A stretch of 46,099 nucleotides of DNA from contig NXFV01000833.1 of the NCBI GenBank assembly GCA_002803225.1, forward strand, positions 1 to 46,099, read 5' to 3'. Positions within the stretch are counted from its first letter, which is position 1, and every line of letters begins with the position of its first letter. The stretch comes from Gamarada debralockiae (Eukaryota; Ascomycota; Leotiomycetes; Helotiales; Hyphodiscaceae). Made by a program: the position numbers and the translations under genes. Below are positions 32,483 to 42,164 of the stretch, one piece after another. The notes beneath the pieces are model-generated. The model did no database searches and was not told where the DNA came from. It saw nothing but the letters and a program-made list of their open reading frames with translations.

Positions 32483-33850
32483 TGGACCCTACTTCAAACC
32501 ACAAAGCCAATTTGGAGCTCCATCATCCATTGATTGGCTTGTGGATCTCAGAGGGCGAGATATTTCAGAGCTAGCTCCATACCCGCAACTCCAAATTCTG
32601 GATCTCAGTAATACCGGACGCCGGCAAGACAATACCAGCTGCTTCTCTAATCGACGAGACTGTGAACGAGAGCAAACCTAATAGAGCCGTCGCATACTTC
32701 TACTGTGACTACAAGGACCCTGAGAAAGCTGTCCAGTCAACATTCTGAGCTCCATGGCAATGTAACTAGCAAGGCACAATTAGAAGGCTTTTGTAGCGCT
32801 TGAAGAACTCAATGAAGTTTGCCACCCGGAAGACAATTCTTACTTCCAGCCAGACATTTCTATGTTGGGTCAGGACCTCGCTTGTTTCGAAGACGTGTCG
32901 ATCTTGATTGCCTCGATGAAATACTTCTACAGCAGTAAAATCACTTGATAGCCTTGCAGCAGTCAACGAAAGCAAACCGCATTCTTTCTTAAGCAGGGAC
33001 GTTTAAGAAATCAGGGAAGTTCTTGAGCAAGATTGCACCTATTTGGAGGTTAATTCAAATATCGAAGCTCTAAAACTCTACGTGGCATTCGGGAGGGGAC
33101 AGTTGCAAATCAGAAATCCCAAATTGAAGGATCGTATTAAGACCTTGGTTGAACAAGCTGCAGGAATGTTAGTTCTCTGGGATCCACCACGCTTTTGTCT
33201 TCTTCCCAGGAGAAGAGAAAAGGAGGTGCTACATTAATATCACACTTATTGACATCTCCTCACAGGTTTTGCTGGGTGGCTTTCCAGTTAGAATATATGT
33301 GTTAGCTCGAACAGATGCTGAGAAGTAAGGAGAAATATGGTTGAATTATTAAGGCTGTGAAGATACTGGAGATACTATGAACAAACCAAGTACAGGAGTC
33401 TGTACTTATACACAGAAATCTTCCTATAACTCATAGAACACATCATACTGATCAAGTGAACACTGAGTCATGTGATGCCATGTGACTCAGCACGCAACAG
33501 AGATAACCAGGAGCACCTGACTATCTGCCTAGAGCCAGAGTCACTGATTACCCATTCCAACAGAAAGGAGGATACTTATCAACCGCTCGCCTTAACTTAT
33601 ATTACATCAGGTTATTTCAAAGACGTTTTGGTGGAGGACTTGGAAAGGCAAAAGCTTGGGTATCTGCTTAGAAATGCTGTTCGTCACTAGGTAGACTCTA
33701 TGGAACACGGCTGAGAAGGATAGTAATGAAGTGCCATTTAGTCGCGACCTCCTCAACCGTTCCAAAACAACTTGGTTTCTATCATGGGCATCGGGCAATT
33801 GACTATCTTTGTTTCCACTAGTTGAGCAATATGCAGACTAACGTAAGATT
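32483..33850 (+). pseudogene. NACHT-domain NLR, middle part, split by a solo LTR
   Basis: Reads HHPLIGLWISEGEIFQ, stop, LHTRNSKFWISVIPDAGKT (a degraded P-loop, GIPGAGKT expected, about 32590-32640), AASLIDETVNESKPNRAVAY and FYCDYKDPEKAV. Further on, in another frame, come VDLDCLDEILLQQ (Walker B, about 32895-32930), AVNESKPHSFL and CTYLEVNSNIEALKLYV. Next is VEQAAGM, an interruption, then FCWVAFQLEYMC and a frame change to ARTDAEK. The solo LTR (33319-33562) follows. Beyond it PLALTYITSGYFKDVLVEDL and LLRNAVRH followed by TAG (Trp expected) resemble the region after the NACHT domain; the intervening helices are missing. Many frameshifts and stops. NACHT receptors act in fungal self/non-self recognition; this one is dead. 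Its N-terminal domain is absent here. Confidence 0.85.
33319..33562 (-). mobile_element. Solo LTR copy B (Ty1/copia-like)
   Basis: On the minus strand it runs TGTTGGAATGGG...CTTACTTCTCA (244 bp, TG...CA ends). It is inverted relative to copy A, 9.6 kb away, and similar throughout. The plus-strand left edge is set by NLR coding sequence (RTDAEK) ending at about 33320. No 5-bp target duplication is evident (GATGC versus GAAAG), so flanking deletion or decay is likely. No internal retrotransposon genes. Confidence 0.65.
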
Positions 33851-34820
33851 GAACTCAACTTTAGCAACGATGAAAAGATAACTTTGCCATGACTCAGGGC
33901 CTTCAGGGCCGGCCAAGCGGGATTGAATCTTCGGTAGCCAGTATTACGGGGTGGTGTATAAGGTTATCGAGCAATAATCCCATGCAAACGATGAATCGAG
34001 GTAAAGGTCTTCTATAGCTTCAGGAAACAAATCTGTGAACTTTCAAAATTCCGAAATTGTTCCCGGGAATATTTTCATCCGGTGGGCAAGAGCAATTCTT
34101 TTTGACTTTTCGACTGACTAGGGACCTTGTCACTGTGATCGAGGGTGGAAGTTTTCGAAATGCCTCTACAGGTTCAGGCACTTCCTAGCCTGTCAGATCA
34201 CCGTCCGTCTACATCTTATTCTCACAACGCAACAATGACAACTTGATTTGAATAAAGCAATAAAGTACTTCCGCTCAGATATCATTCATATGCACAGACG
34301 CAGGAACAAGAAATCAAACCGCCCCAAGAAGAAACCATATCGAGCATCCACCTCGTCCACATTTCGGCTAAAGTCATTGCCCCGCCAATCCCCGGCGATT
34401 CAAGCGGCGCATCTCCACTCCACTTTCCAACTTAATCTCATTAATCGGTCCGTCCCTACCGTCACAGGTAACTCCAGCGGCTGAATTGCGGGGAGATACT
34501 TCGTCTGCACCCAATGTGGGGAAGAGGACAGGGGACTTGAATGCCGTGCTGAAATGCCAGGGTGGGATTGATGTCACTCCCTACACGCTTTAGCTTCTCG
34601 AAAGCCAAGGTATCGAAGGAAAGTGCAATTAATTTGGTAAAACCTCGATGATTTGCACGCCTGCCTAGGCTCGTCGGTTATGATTGAAAACTGTCATTTC
34701 TGGGGAGAGTGATTTAGGTCTCTCTGTCTGCTCTCGTTCTTATTCTGTCGCGCTTTGAAACTCCGCGTTTCTCTCTTGAAGTCCAAGTCTCTTCCCGCCT
34801 TTTCTTGCAAGTAATCTGAG
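33851..34820. other. Spacer upstream of the tannase gene
   Basis: No recognisable gene. The open frames at 34248-34484 (plus) and 34694-34993 (minus) lack support; the latter is antisense to exon 1 of the tannase gene. The promoter should lie in the last few hundred bases. Confidence 0.5.
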
Positions 34821-36908
34821 ATGAAGCCCCTCACTACCTCCCTCGTTTTTCTCGGGGCTTTTAATTTTCGTGCTAGTGCACAGCAAATTGTCTCCAGCCC
34901 CGCAGCAGCATGCCAGCAACTCGGTGTCTCGCTAGCAATCGAGAACGTGAAGGTCAACTTCGCAGAGTACCTGCCTGCGGGCACGAATATCACTTTGACT
35001 CAAGCTTATAACTTGAGTACTTGTGGCTATGCGAGTCAGGTCATCTCGAATGATTTATGCAGGGTGGCCATGTATGTTGCGACTAGCAATCGTTCTGGTG
35101 AGTGACTTCTTACCGTATGAAGGGAGGAGGCAGATTTAGACTCATAATCGGACAGGGATTACGCTCGAAGCTTGGCTGCCAACGAATTGGACGGGACGGT
35201 TCTTGAGTGAGTATTTCTGGGAAATGGCGTTGAAAGGTACTAAGGTTATAATAGGTACGGGTAATGGTGGTGTCTCTGGTTGCATTCAATGTGAGTCGCG
35301 TGCTGGATTCCCCTTTCCATGCATGGGCGCTGATGGCTGGCAGACCCGGATCTTGCGTACACTGCTGGCTTAGGCTTTGCAACAGTTGGTGCCAATAATG
35401 GACACAACGGCACCTCAGGCCAAGTGAGCGAATGACCCTGCATTTGGAACAGGGCCGAGCTGATGATCTTCAGGCGTTCTACAAGAATCTCGATGTTGTT
35501 CATGATTTTGCGGACCGCAGTATGCATACGGGAGTTGTTGTTGGGAAACAAATCACCCAAAAGTACTACGGAGAGGCCCACAAAAAGTCCTACTACCTCG
35601 GATGTTCAACTGGTGGTCGTCAGGGCTTCAAAGCTGTTCAAAGCTATCCGGATGATTTTGATGGTGTTGTAGCTGGAGCACCGGCGCTCGATTTTGCCTA
35701 CTTGTCATCTTGGAGTGCATCATTCTACAAGAGTGAGTGATTTCCGAACCTATCTCTTCCCTATGCCCGAGCATATGGGATCTATTCTCCCCAAATTATA
35801 CGCCATAAGGATAGTTGTGGAACGAACGGTGCCGAATCCGCACTTGGGTTTCAATGGCTCATTCTCATTGAGTAAATGCTAATAGCAAAACCCCCAGTCT
35901 TCGGCGATGAAGGAAGTCCAACCTATGTGCCAGCAGGTGCGCTGTGGACTATGATTCATTCAGAAATTTTGAACCAATGCGATGCTATCGACGGTGCAGT
36001 TGATGGCATCGTTGAAGACCCGATGCTATGCCAGTTTCGCCCAGAGACACTTCTCTGTCCATCAGGAACCAGTACAAATTCGACTACTTGTCTCACGAGC
36101 GCGCAGGTGGTTGCCGTGAGAGAGGCTTTCACTGATTACTATGGAGTTGATGGTCAGCTGATCTATCCTCGAATGCAACCTGGATCTGAGGAGACTGCTC
36201 AATATGTCTACTACACAACCGGACCTTTCTCATATTCTGTTGATTGGTTCCGATATGTGGTATACAGTAAGTGACTCACACTTTTTGAACGCTTCAACTC
36301 TGACGATTTCAGACGATCCAGATTGGCAGGCATCGTCCTACAGTAGATTGGATGCCAAAGCTGCCGGCAACCAGAACCCATTTAATATTCAGACGTGGAA
36401 TGGAGATCTCTCCGCTTTCAAGAACAAAGGAGGCAAAGTCTTGACCTACCATGGGCAAGCAGACTACATTATCACATCGGATAACAGCCCTCGGTACTAC
36501 AATCATGTCTCTGCAACAATGGGTCTGCCATCGTCCGAACTTGACGAATTCTATCGCTTCTTCCGCATATCAGGAATGGGTGCGTAATCTGCTCCTCTAT
36601 GTTGCTCATATACTGATCAGAGCCAAGGCCACTGTGGAGGTGGTGTCGGAGCACACATGATCGGTCAACAGGGCGTAGAGACCACCACTCTTGATCCTCA
36701 ACATAATATCTTGATGCGAATGGTAGACTGGGTTGAGAACGGAAATGCTCCTGAGACCGTCACAGGCACTAAGTACGTCAATGATGACCCAACACAAGGA
36801 GTTGCGTTTGTCAGGAACCATTGCAAGTACCCGGCCAGAAATGTCTATGTTGGACCTCAGAATTACACTTCTCCGGATGCTTGGAAGTGTATTACAGATA
36901 GCTTCTGA
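34821..36908 (+). CDS. Secreted tannase/feruloyl esterase family protein
   Basis: Hydrolyses esters of gallic or ferulic acid in plant material; acts outside the cell. Eight exons: 34821-35097, 35156-35206, 35255-35290, 35344-35423, 35474-35732, 35886-36266, 36313-36579 and 36628-36908, giving 543 aa in continuous frame. Seven introns are 46-58 nt except 35733-35885 (153 nt). The last intron ends AAG. The signal peptide is MKPLTTSLVFLGAFNFRASA. The family's CS-D-HC arrangement is complete: Cys192-Ser193 (GCSTGGRQG), Asp412 (HGQADYI) and His452-Cys453 (GMGHCGGG). Other landmarks: ITLEAWLPTNWTGRF, GFATVGANNGHNGTSG, DGIVEDP. Several Cys residues suggest disulphides. Whether the substrate is a tannin or feruloyl-polysaccharide cannot be decided from sequence. 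Intact; a single open frame covers only pieces because exons 2-4 are short. Confidence 0.93.
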
Positions 36909-37347
36909 GTTGATCGAATTTGAATCAGTGTGTAGCCATCAATAAATGAGATTATTGTTGCTAGTCCATTAAATTCGAGGGGCAGTGGGTAAAGTACCGG
37001 GGGTCGGTTCGAAATCAACGGGGGTTTCTTGCTGCACAAACACGAACTATAAGAAAGGTTTTCCTCCTTCATGTGAAAGTACAGTACAACAGGACATACA
37101 CCCCTGAACTAACTCCTCTTAAGAGTAAATGGATCAAGTCAAGTCCAGTTTTTGCACGTGATAAGGGTTTGCCGCCTGATATTTGTGGCGCTCAATCTCA
37201 CTGACTGTCGTCGCGACTTTTCGAAATCGCGTTCACCAATCGCACCCAAAGAAACGACAATCAGTGAATTGTCTGCACAACGCGATTCCTGTGACTTGCA
37301 ACTCCTCCAACGTCTCTTCAAAGTCGCACAATTCAACGCCCGCCAAA
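36909..37347. other. Spacer: tannase 3' end and ARP9 promoter
   Basis: No gene. Contains a CACGTG E-box at 37155-37160 about 190 bp before the ARP9 start. Confidence 0.6.
37155..37160. promoter_or_regulatory. E-box (CACGTG) upstream of ARP9
   Basis: GCACGTGAT context, the core bound by basic helix-loop-helix factors such as Cbf1 in ascomycetes. Position relative to the ARP9 start supports a promoter site, but binding is inferred. Confidence 0.4.
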
Positions 37348-39460
37348 ATGCCCCCCTTCAAAGACGAACACATCCTAATAATTGCGCCCGGGTCGCAAAC
37401 CACCCTGGCGCAGCTTGGTCTTCCAGAGTCATTCTGTCCTGCACAACACAGATTCCCAACCCGCATGTTCCCTGCCCCAGATGGAAAGACGTACGAACCA
37501 TACAAAATTCGGTCGCGGAAGAAGGAGACTGTTGCAAATGGAGTGGACGTTGAGATGGCGGACACAACTGACCCCAACTTGGAGGGAAACGACAATGAAG
37601 AACTGGTTGAAGATCCGGATGATGATGAAGGCGCAATATATCCGCTTAAAGGTATGCAAATGCGCTCAATTCATGTTATGTCAGACTAACGATGTGCAGA
37701 GGGACGGATCGACAACATGCCAGCCTTCTTCGCTTTCCTCAACCATATCTTCATCACCCTCTCCCCAACTCTCCACACCCCCGTAATGCTGATCGCACAA
37801 CCTGCATGGACCGCTAAGAACCACGAGGATATCACACAATTCATATTTGAGAAGTTTAAGACTCCGGCGCTATGTATTATGGATGGTGCGCTTGCAACAG
37901 CGTATGCATATGGAATTGGCGCTGCAACCGTCATTGATGTTGGATTTGATAAGGTCGACGTTACAGCGATTACTGATTTTCAAATTTCTGCTAGAGGTAC
38001 TGTCCCAAACTCTGGCGGCGAGGGCATGACACAGCGTTTGATGAAGCTTCTCAAGTCGAAGAATTTCACGAGAGATATGGCGGAGCAGCTGAAGAAGAGT
38101 GCGATTTGCGAGATCTTGCCCCCGGGAACTCCATTGCCAGGTACCGACGCACCAGAGGAGGTTATAAGCAATCCAGCGGCTGCTGCATCTACTGGCGCGA
38201 CATCTTCGGGTCCAAGCGTCAGAATCACAGAAGCTCCTCGAGGACCTGGGCTGGGTACAGAAGTTGGGGACGAGGACGATAATGTGGACAAAACCGTGGA
38301 TGATGATGGTGTGTTGGATGTTGCAAGCATCGTAGCAAGTGGAAAGACGCAGGAATTTTTAGCGAGGAAGGAGAAAGAAAAGCAAGAGAAGGCTTCTGCC
38401 CGCAAGGCTGCAAAGGATGCGCGTGAGGCTGCTGAAGCTGCGGCCGCGAAACCTGCGAGATTGCCGAACTCAAAGAGACCTCGCGCTATCTTCCATTATG
38501 AGGAGGCAGTTACGGATGTACCAAACGCGAAGAGACAGAAAACCCCCGAACCAGCTTCTGCTACCGTTGGGGTGCCTCCTGCTCTTCCAGTCCCAGAGGA
38601 GCCCAAACCTACTGAAGAGGCCCCACCGTCTGCTGTTGAAGCACCAGTAGCTCCAGTCGAGGATGAAGCAGGTCGTCGTGAACAACAAAAGGCAGCCCGT
38701 AAGGAAGAGAAGCGAAAAGCTCGAGAGGAGGAGCGTCCTGATCGAATTCGACGTGATATTGAAATTGGCCTGGAAAGATTTCAAGCTGCAAGTGATGGAT
38801 TCTTGGACACTATCGCAGACACCGTCTACAGAACCATTCTGTCTGTTGATGAAATCTCCAAGAGACAAGATGCGTGGGATGCATTGATCATCTGTGGATC
38901 TGGAGCGAAAGTTAGGGGTTTCAAGGATGCTCTTATTGCCACCCTCAACAACCGCTACTTGGTATCACCTAGCTCCGCAACAATGTTCATGAGCGAGCTT
39001 CCCTCGAATCTAGCTACTCCCAGCGGTACTGGGTCCATGACACCCAATGCCTCGTTCTCATCCACACCTCATCAACCACCAACCGCAAGCGCTGTCAATC
39101 CTTTACTCCTCGCCGCAACAACCGCCTCAAATCCCGCTCTCAACCCTAACATGGCCTCCTCATTATACAATGGCCACCACCAAACACACTCCTCACATTC
39201 GCAATCACCGACCAGCATCAAGGTTGCCAGTCCACCGGCTTACTTCCCCGAATGGAAAGCCTTTGATGAGGCGGTTTTCTTAGGATCTCAGGTTGCGGCA
39301 AAGGTCATCTTCGTTGTTGATCAGGGTCTGTCGAAGGGTTTCTTGTCGAGATTGGAGTTCAATGAGGAAGGTCCCTCGGCTATACATCAAGTGTAAGATC
39401 TCGCTTCTACCCCCGTGAGCGACCATTACTGACGTGCAATTTAGTGGCCTTGTATTTTAA
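37348..39460 (+). CDS. ARP9: Actin-related protein ARP9, SWI/SNF-RSC chromatin remodeller subunit
   Basis: Nuclear actin-fold protein that, with Arp7-type partners, binds the HSA helix of the remodeller ATPase. Exons 37348-37651, 37700-39392 and 39445-39460 give 670 aa. The N-terminus MPPFKDEHILIIAPGSQTTL is the Arp9 signature (compare the yeast form, which also begins with Ile-Ile and Ser-Gln-Thr-Thr-Leu). IDVGFDKVDVTAITDF is the second actin-fold phosphate loop, altered as in other Arp9 proteins, so ATP binding is doubtful. Landmarks near the end: YFPEWKAFDEAVFLGSQVAA and a short last exon giving GLVF. Relative to yeast it has an acidic stretch (about 75-100), an Ala/Glu/Lys/Arg-rich insertion (about 250-450) and a Ser/Pro/Thr-rich loop before PPAYFPEW. 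The final 16-nt exon is inferred from GTAAGA...TTTAG and the typical C-terminus. Confidence 0.92.
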
Positions 39461-39861
39461 GCAGCACTTCGGGCGTTCGAAAATGGGGGATTTAGCGTGA
39501 CAAAGCTGTGATGTTAGATGATAGTGCATTGGGAAGTATACTCATCTCGTAGCGTAGAAGTATTTCCTGGCTTTAGAATCTAAAATGTCTTCCGTGTTCT
39601 TCGTGATTTGCACTTTGTGGTCTCTCAAAAAAGGGGCGTCACGTGATTGTCAGCGAAGTCTGTCAGTCAGGTATTAAGTCTCGACTCCGTCTGCCCCATC
39701 ACTCTCCAATTTTCCAACGACAACCTTCCATCAATGCAAAATAGCGCAATAAGTCTCCTTGGACAGTAAGGTCCTGCATCTTCATTCAGCTGTCGATCTA
39801 CAGAACTTCAAACGTTTCCTTCAACCAACACATCCAAGTCCCTCTTTCTGGTCTTTATCCA
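39461..39861. promoter_or_regulatory. Promoter spacer with E-box upstream of the first F-box-like paralogue
   Basis: No gene. CACGTG at 39640-39645 (GTCACGTGATT), followed by CT-rich sequence and a CCAATTTTCC segment. Regulatory role is inferred. Confidence 0.45.
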
Positions 39862-41138
39862 ATGGTGCCAAAGCAAGCAAAGACCACAACGGTGAAGGAA
39901 ATACCTGAGGCTGCGATAGTCACGGCAACAGAGTGGAGCAGTGGTGCCGACATCAAGAATGACGGCAGTGAGAACCAAGAGGATCGGGTGTTTGAGACAT
40001 TCTCTACAGACAAGACCCTTAAGGGAGGCATTTGTCTGATTCGCGATCTCGGCAACGTAAAGAGCAAGATTTTTTATCTGAACACCCTTTCTCGCGACCT
40101 TTGGAGCACTAAGCAAGCTGCAGTCGAGCTCCAGAGTATCCCGGAGCGTGGAGCTCTATTTCAGGATACAGGTGCCCAGTGGACAGCAGCCCAGGATATA
40201 TCCACTCTAGCCATCAGAGCCGCTAGTAAGACATTCACAATACGTTCAATCTATAATTAAGATGAATCGCTCATTCTCTCTCAGCGAACGATATTCCCCT
40301 TTCAGAAACTTCCTATCGAGCTACGTTTCATGATATACGAATTCGTCTTGGTTTCTCCCTTCCTTCTCAAAAGCATTTACCTCGCCAGGTACAGACATAT
40401 AAGACCCCACTGGAGAAAATTTTCAAATGGACTCGTCGATTTCGATGCCTTCAACGTAGTTCTCACATGCCGTTAATTCTACGACGAGGGCATGCAGTTC
40501 TTCTGGCGCAATAACTTCCGGGTCTACGACATCTCTCTTTTTCGGGTGTAGTTGCATAGCACGTTTGCGAAGAATTACCAGAGCCTGACATCCGACTGGC
40601 CTGGACTTGTGATGCAGAGGCATTCACGGTATTCAATAAGAGATGTCCAAAGTTGAAGGCTCTTCTTATCAACTCAAATGGCAATGTACACCAAAATGGA
40701 GAGACCGCACTAATCGAAACTAGACATACCAGGATAATACAGGAGCCAAGAACTTCTGTCAAGCGCATGGATTCGACAAGCTTATGGAGATTCGGGCCTT
40801 TGAACTTGTCAAAGGCACCACAATTAGGTACGACTGGAAGATCGGCCACGTAAGAAGACAAGGTCAAGGTTCCAGTAGCTGAGGAACATATCGAAACAGA
40901 AGACCAAAATGAAGACGATGATGGAAAAGATAAGGATGAGGGCGACGATGAGGATGATTACGAAGATCTAGCGTAGAAGAGTTTGGCGCCGTCTTGCACC
41001 GATTCTGACCCAGCCGAAGGAAGTTACAAGTCAATGCCACAGTCTCTCTTTGCAAGTCCAATTCGACAAACTAACTAAGATCCAGAAGAAAGTCCCCAAG
41101 CCACGCACTCGCAAGCCAAGATCCAATGACGAGTAAGC
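39862..41138 (+). pseudogene. F-box-like protein, paralogue A, disrupted
   Basis: The first exon is open from the ATG at 39862 and aligns with paralogue B: GGICLIRDLGNVKSKIFYLN here, GLCILRDLGNGKYEAVSLEN there. Donor GTAAGA follows at about 40229 and the acceptor CTCTCAG at about 40285. The next exon encodes FPFQKLPIELRFMIYEFVL, the F-box-like core, but the splice phase does not lead into this frame (one base is missing compared with B). Further on LTCR is followed by TAA (Gln expected), then FYDEGMQFFWRNNFRVYDI, more stops, a region FDKLMEIRAFELVKG matching FDKLVQLRG in B, an acidic run near 40900-40980, and a tail IQKKVPKPRTRKPRSNDE ending at TAA near 41138. It is best read as a decayed tandem duplicate. 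Similar intact proteins are numerous and uncharacterised in Leotiomycetes; that is recollection, not a search. Confidence 0.65.
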
Positions 41139-42164
41139 AGGTGTTCGACCTTCTTCCTGATACACCTTCTTTCTGGCACAGTCCATCTCTGCTACCACCA
41201 CATGAGTGGCATACTCTTACGAATACATGAATCTTTTTGGCTTTAGAACTCAATATCTGTCCTGTACTTTCTCTATACGCCGTAGTCTGCGCTGGTTTTG
41301 TGAGTCGACGTCGCACTATCAGAGAAACGGGTACCACGTGACGAAGCCTTCTTCATCTTTGGAGGCATCTTCTCTATAGACTGTGAATCGCTCAATTCAC
41401 TGACAAGTCGAGACGTTGGCCAAGACCCAAGTTTTCAATCTTTTGAAATTAAATGAACGGTTATAGTTTATGTCAAGCCCCAGGCTTTTGAATCGCTCAA
41501 ACTAAATTAACGATTGATATTATCGTCAAGTTTGAACTATCCACTGATTTCTCCAGTGTAAGCATATTCACTGAAAAGTGCTTCATATTGGGTACTCTCA
41601 CTTCCTCCTTTCTTTTCTCGTCTAGAGCTTCGACTTTGTTCTCTGTTAATGATTCCCCTTTGTCTTTTCATCAATACTGAGCAGACGAGTTTGAGATAAG
41701 CCAGGCGAAATATGCGCTTGAGGGCTTGATCTTGACTCTTCATCCCTACTCAAAGATTCGGCATATACAAAGATTCCTTCCAACGCATTAAATTCGATCT
41801 TATTGGCCCGTTCGATCCTCACTCAACCACAGTTCATCAATAGGCGCGAAGATCGAATCGAAGTATAAATTAAGCGAGTTCGATATCGTACTTGAAGATC
41901 GGCTTCCAACCTGTAACAAATTCCTTCCACCTAAGACCCTCGATAACCCTCTCCCATATCATTTCATCATTTCTTGCGGTCCCGCCTTCAGTAGCTCTGA
42001 GGAGTGAATTAGCTTTCGAATTAAGCGAAGTCGCTCGAGTACTTAAACTCCGCTTCGTCTATCTCCTCCCTCTCCCAACTCTCCAACAACAAACTTCTCT
42101 CAACACGTAATAAGTCAACTTCAGCTTTCGATCCACAACTCGATCACCTTTCGAAGCCTTCAAC
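41139..42164. other. Spacer between tandem paralogues
   Basis: No gene. Contains two copies of a short motif TGAATCGCTCAA (about 41386 and 41490) and a TATA-like AGTATAAATTA near 41860, upstream of paralogue B. Confidence 0.5.

Noticed and set aside
23482..33562. The inverted 220-244 bp pair as ends of one large DNA transposon
   Set aside because: The TG...CA ends, TATA-like box and TGTTGGAAT start fit LTRs better, the outer flanks show no shared duplication, and no transposase lies between.
36991..37014. Sequence GGTTCGAAATC resembling a tRNA B-box
   Set aside because: No matching A-box, acceptor stem or anticodon arm at tRNA spacing; no tRNA gene can be folded here.
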